Shown: positions 63,449 through 64,000 of the stretch, in pieces
Numbering within the stretch: the first letter of the stretch is position 1
Layout: each line of letters starts with the position of its first letter
Virus record (IMG/VR): IMGVR_UViG_3300045125_000119
Coordinates: 62,001-126,000 of that record
Length of the DNA: 64,000 nt
Origin: a virus
Reading direction: 5' to 3' (one strand)
Program-made: the position numbers and the translations under genes
The notes under the pieces: generated by a model
Database searches by the model: none
What the model was told of the DNA's origin: nothing
What the model saw: only the letters and a program-made list of their open reading frames with translations

Positions 63449-64000
63449 TTCCGACCTCAGTTATCACCACAAAATCCCAACCACGGGCTTCGCAGTGTTG
63501 TTGGCACGCCGTCCATTTGGCCTGATTAACTGCCAGATGAGTTTGGTTTGCCGGTTTAATCTCCCAAATTTCAACATGGCCGTCATCAAATACTATGCTC
63601 AGGTCCGGGTTGTATTCGTGTACGTCGCCGTTAATCGAGTATTTTATAGCAAATGGCTCGACATCATATTTAATCACTTCCGGCATCTGTTCCAGACACT
63701 CGTAAACCTCGCACTCTTTTCCAGAGCGGTAGTGCATTTCTCTGCCGCCATTTTTGTTTGACACCAAATATCCTTCACGGAATTTCGGTCGTCTAGCTTT
63801 TAGCTTGCCGTCCTTCCCCGACTGATCCTTCCAGATCATTGCTTTCATTTGGCCGCACTTCGGCACCGTTTCAGAGGGGTGCTTGGCCTTGAAGTGCATA
63901 CGAATGTCCCGAACGGGGGCACCGCAGCGGGCGAGGGGGACAAATGACGAATTCTCGACCTTCGTCGTGCGTTTCGACTATGTGAGTTTTGAACTCCTCG
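63399..64000 (-). CDS. Zinc-finger plus PD-(D/E)XK (TnsA-like) nuclease, runs off the window
   Basis: The window end reads EEFKTHIVETHDEGREFVIC and, in a second frame, RDIRMHFKAKHPSETVPKCG, giving a C2H2-type finger (CP...RC ... H....H). The rest has MHYRSGKECEVYECLEQMP (Glu), EYNPDLSIVFDDGHVEIWEI KP (Asp and E-x-K) and QAKWTACQQHCEARGWDFVV, the active-site order of TnsA/Holliday-type PD-(D/E)XK nucleases. It could be a head-completion or recombination nuclease. The 5' part is outside the window. Confidence 0.7.

Overview
The window looks like part of a large tailed-phage genome. On the plus strand it carries a T4-type core: a gp23-like major capsid protein (48.5 kb), a gp32-like ssDNA-binding protein with an acidic tail (51.1 kb), a UvsX/RecA-family recombinase (52.2 kb), a DnaB-type helicase (32.8 kb), a family A DNA polymerase (about 30.2-31.6 kb), a dCMP deaminase and a gp1-like deoxynucleotide kinase. 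GC content looks close to 50% by eye and genes are tightly packed with many ATGA overlaps. A Cys-rich secreted-type protein (61.9 kb), a lipoprotein with a pseudopilin-like SSGPDG...DD motif (22.8 kb) and several small zinc-motif families point to a planctomycete host; that is inference.

About fifty genes are broken by one or more single-base frameshifts, while others nearby are intact (Hsp20, ClpS, amidinotransferase, ssDNA-binding protein, UvsX, kinase). This is best explained by uncorrected long-read sequence, so many spans below join two or more frames.

Layout. 0-25.8 kb is almost entirely minus strand. It is a translation and RNA-repair arm: about 26 tRNA or tRNA-like genes (mostly Leu, Ser, Tyr, Phe), cysteinyl-tRNA synthetase, a glycyl-type synthetase catalytic domain, full-length EF-Tu, a ClpS adaptor, an N4BP2/PNK-like kinase and an RNA ligase, a spore-photoproduct-lyase-family radical SAM enzyme, an amidinotransferase, methyltransferases, and many small phage proteins in overlapping chains. 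25.8-29.6 kb is mixed: Hsp20, a membrane-anchored thioredoxin and small genes. 29.6-30.2 kb is an unusual hairpin-rich stretch without genes. 30.2-45.8 kb is plus strand: DNA polymerase, Nudix, helicase, glycosyltransferases, DNA glycosylase, GNAT, macro domain, SpeD-like decarboxylase, small membrane proteins, dCMP deaminase, two HNH nucleases and a radical SAM enzyme. 45.8-46.8 kb is a lone minus-strand glycosyltransferase. 47-56 kb holds a LAGLIDADG nuclease, the capsid and recombination genes, and an amidoligase. 56-64 kb alternates strands: CCA-adding enzyme, Ski2-like helicase, GT25, Cys-rich proteins, nucleotide kinase and a zinc-finger nuclease.

How it fits together (inference). The tRNAs, EF-Tu, CysRS, CCA enzyme and kinase/ligase pair would let the phage supply, repair and deliver its own tRNAs. 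Polymerase, helicase, ssDNA-binding protein, UvsX, deaminase and kinase make a replication/recombination set. The glycosyltransferase and methyltransferase group suggests modification of virion, DNA or host surface. No rRNA, CRISPR array, integrase or insertion sequence was seen.
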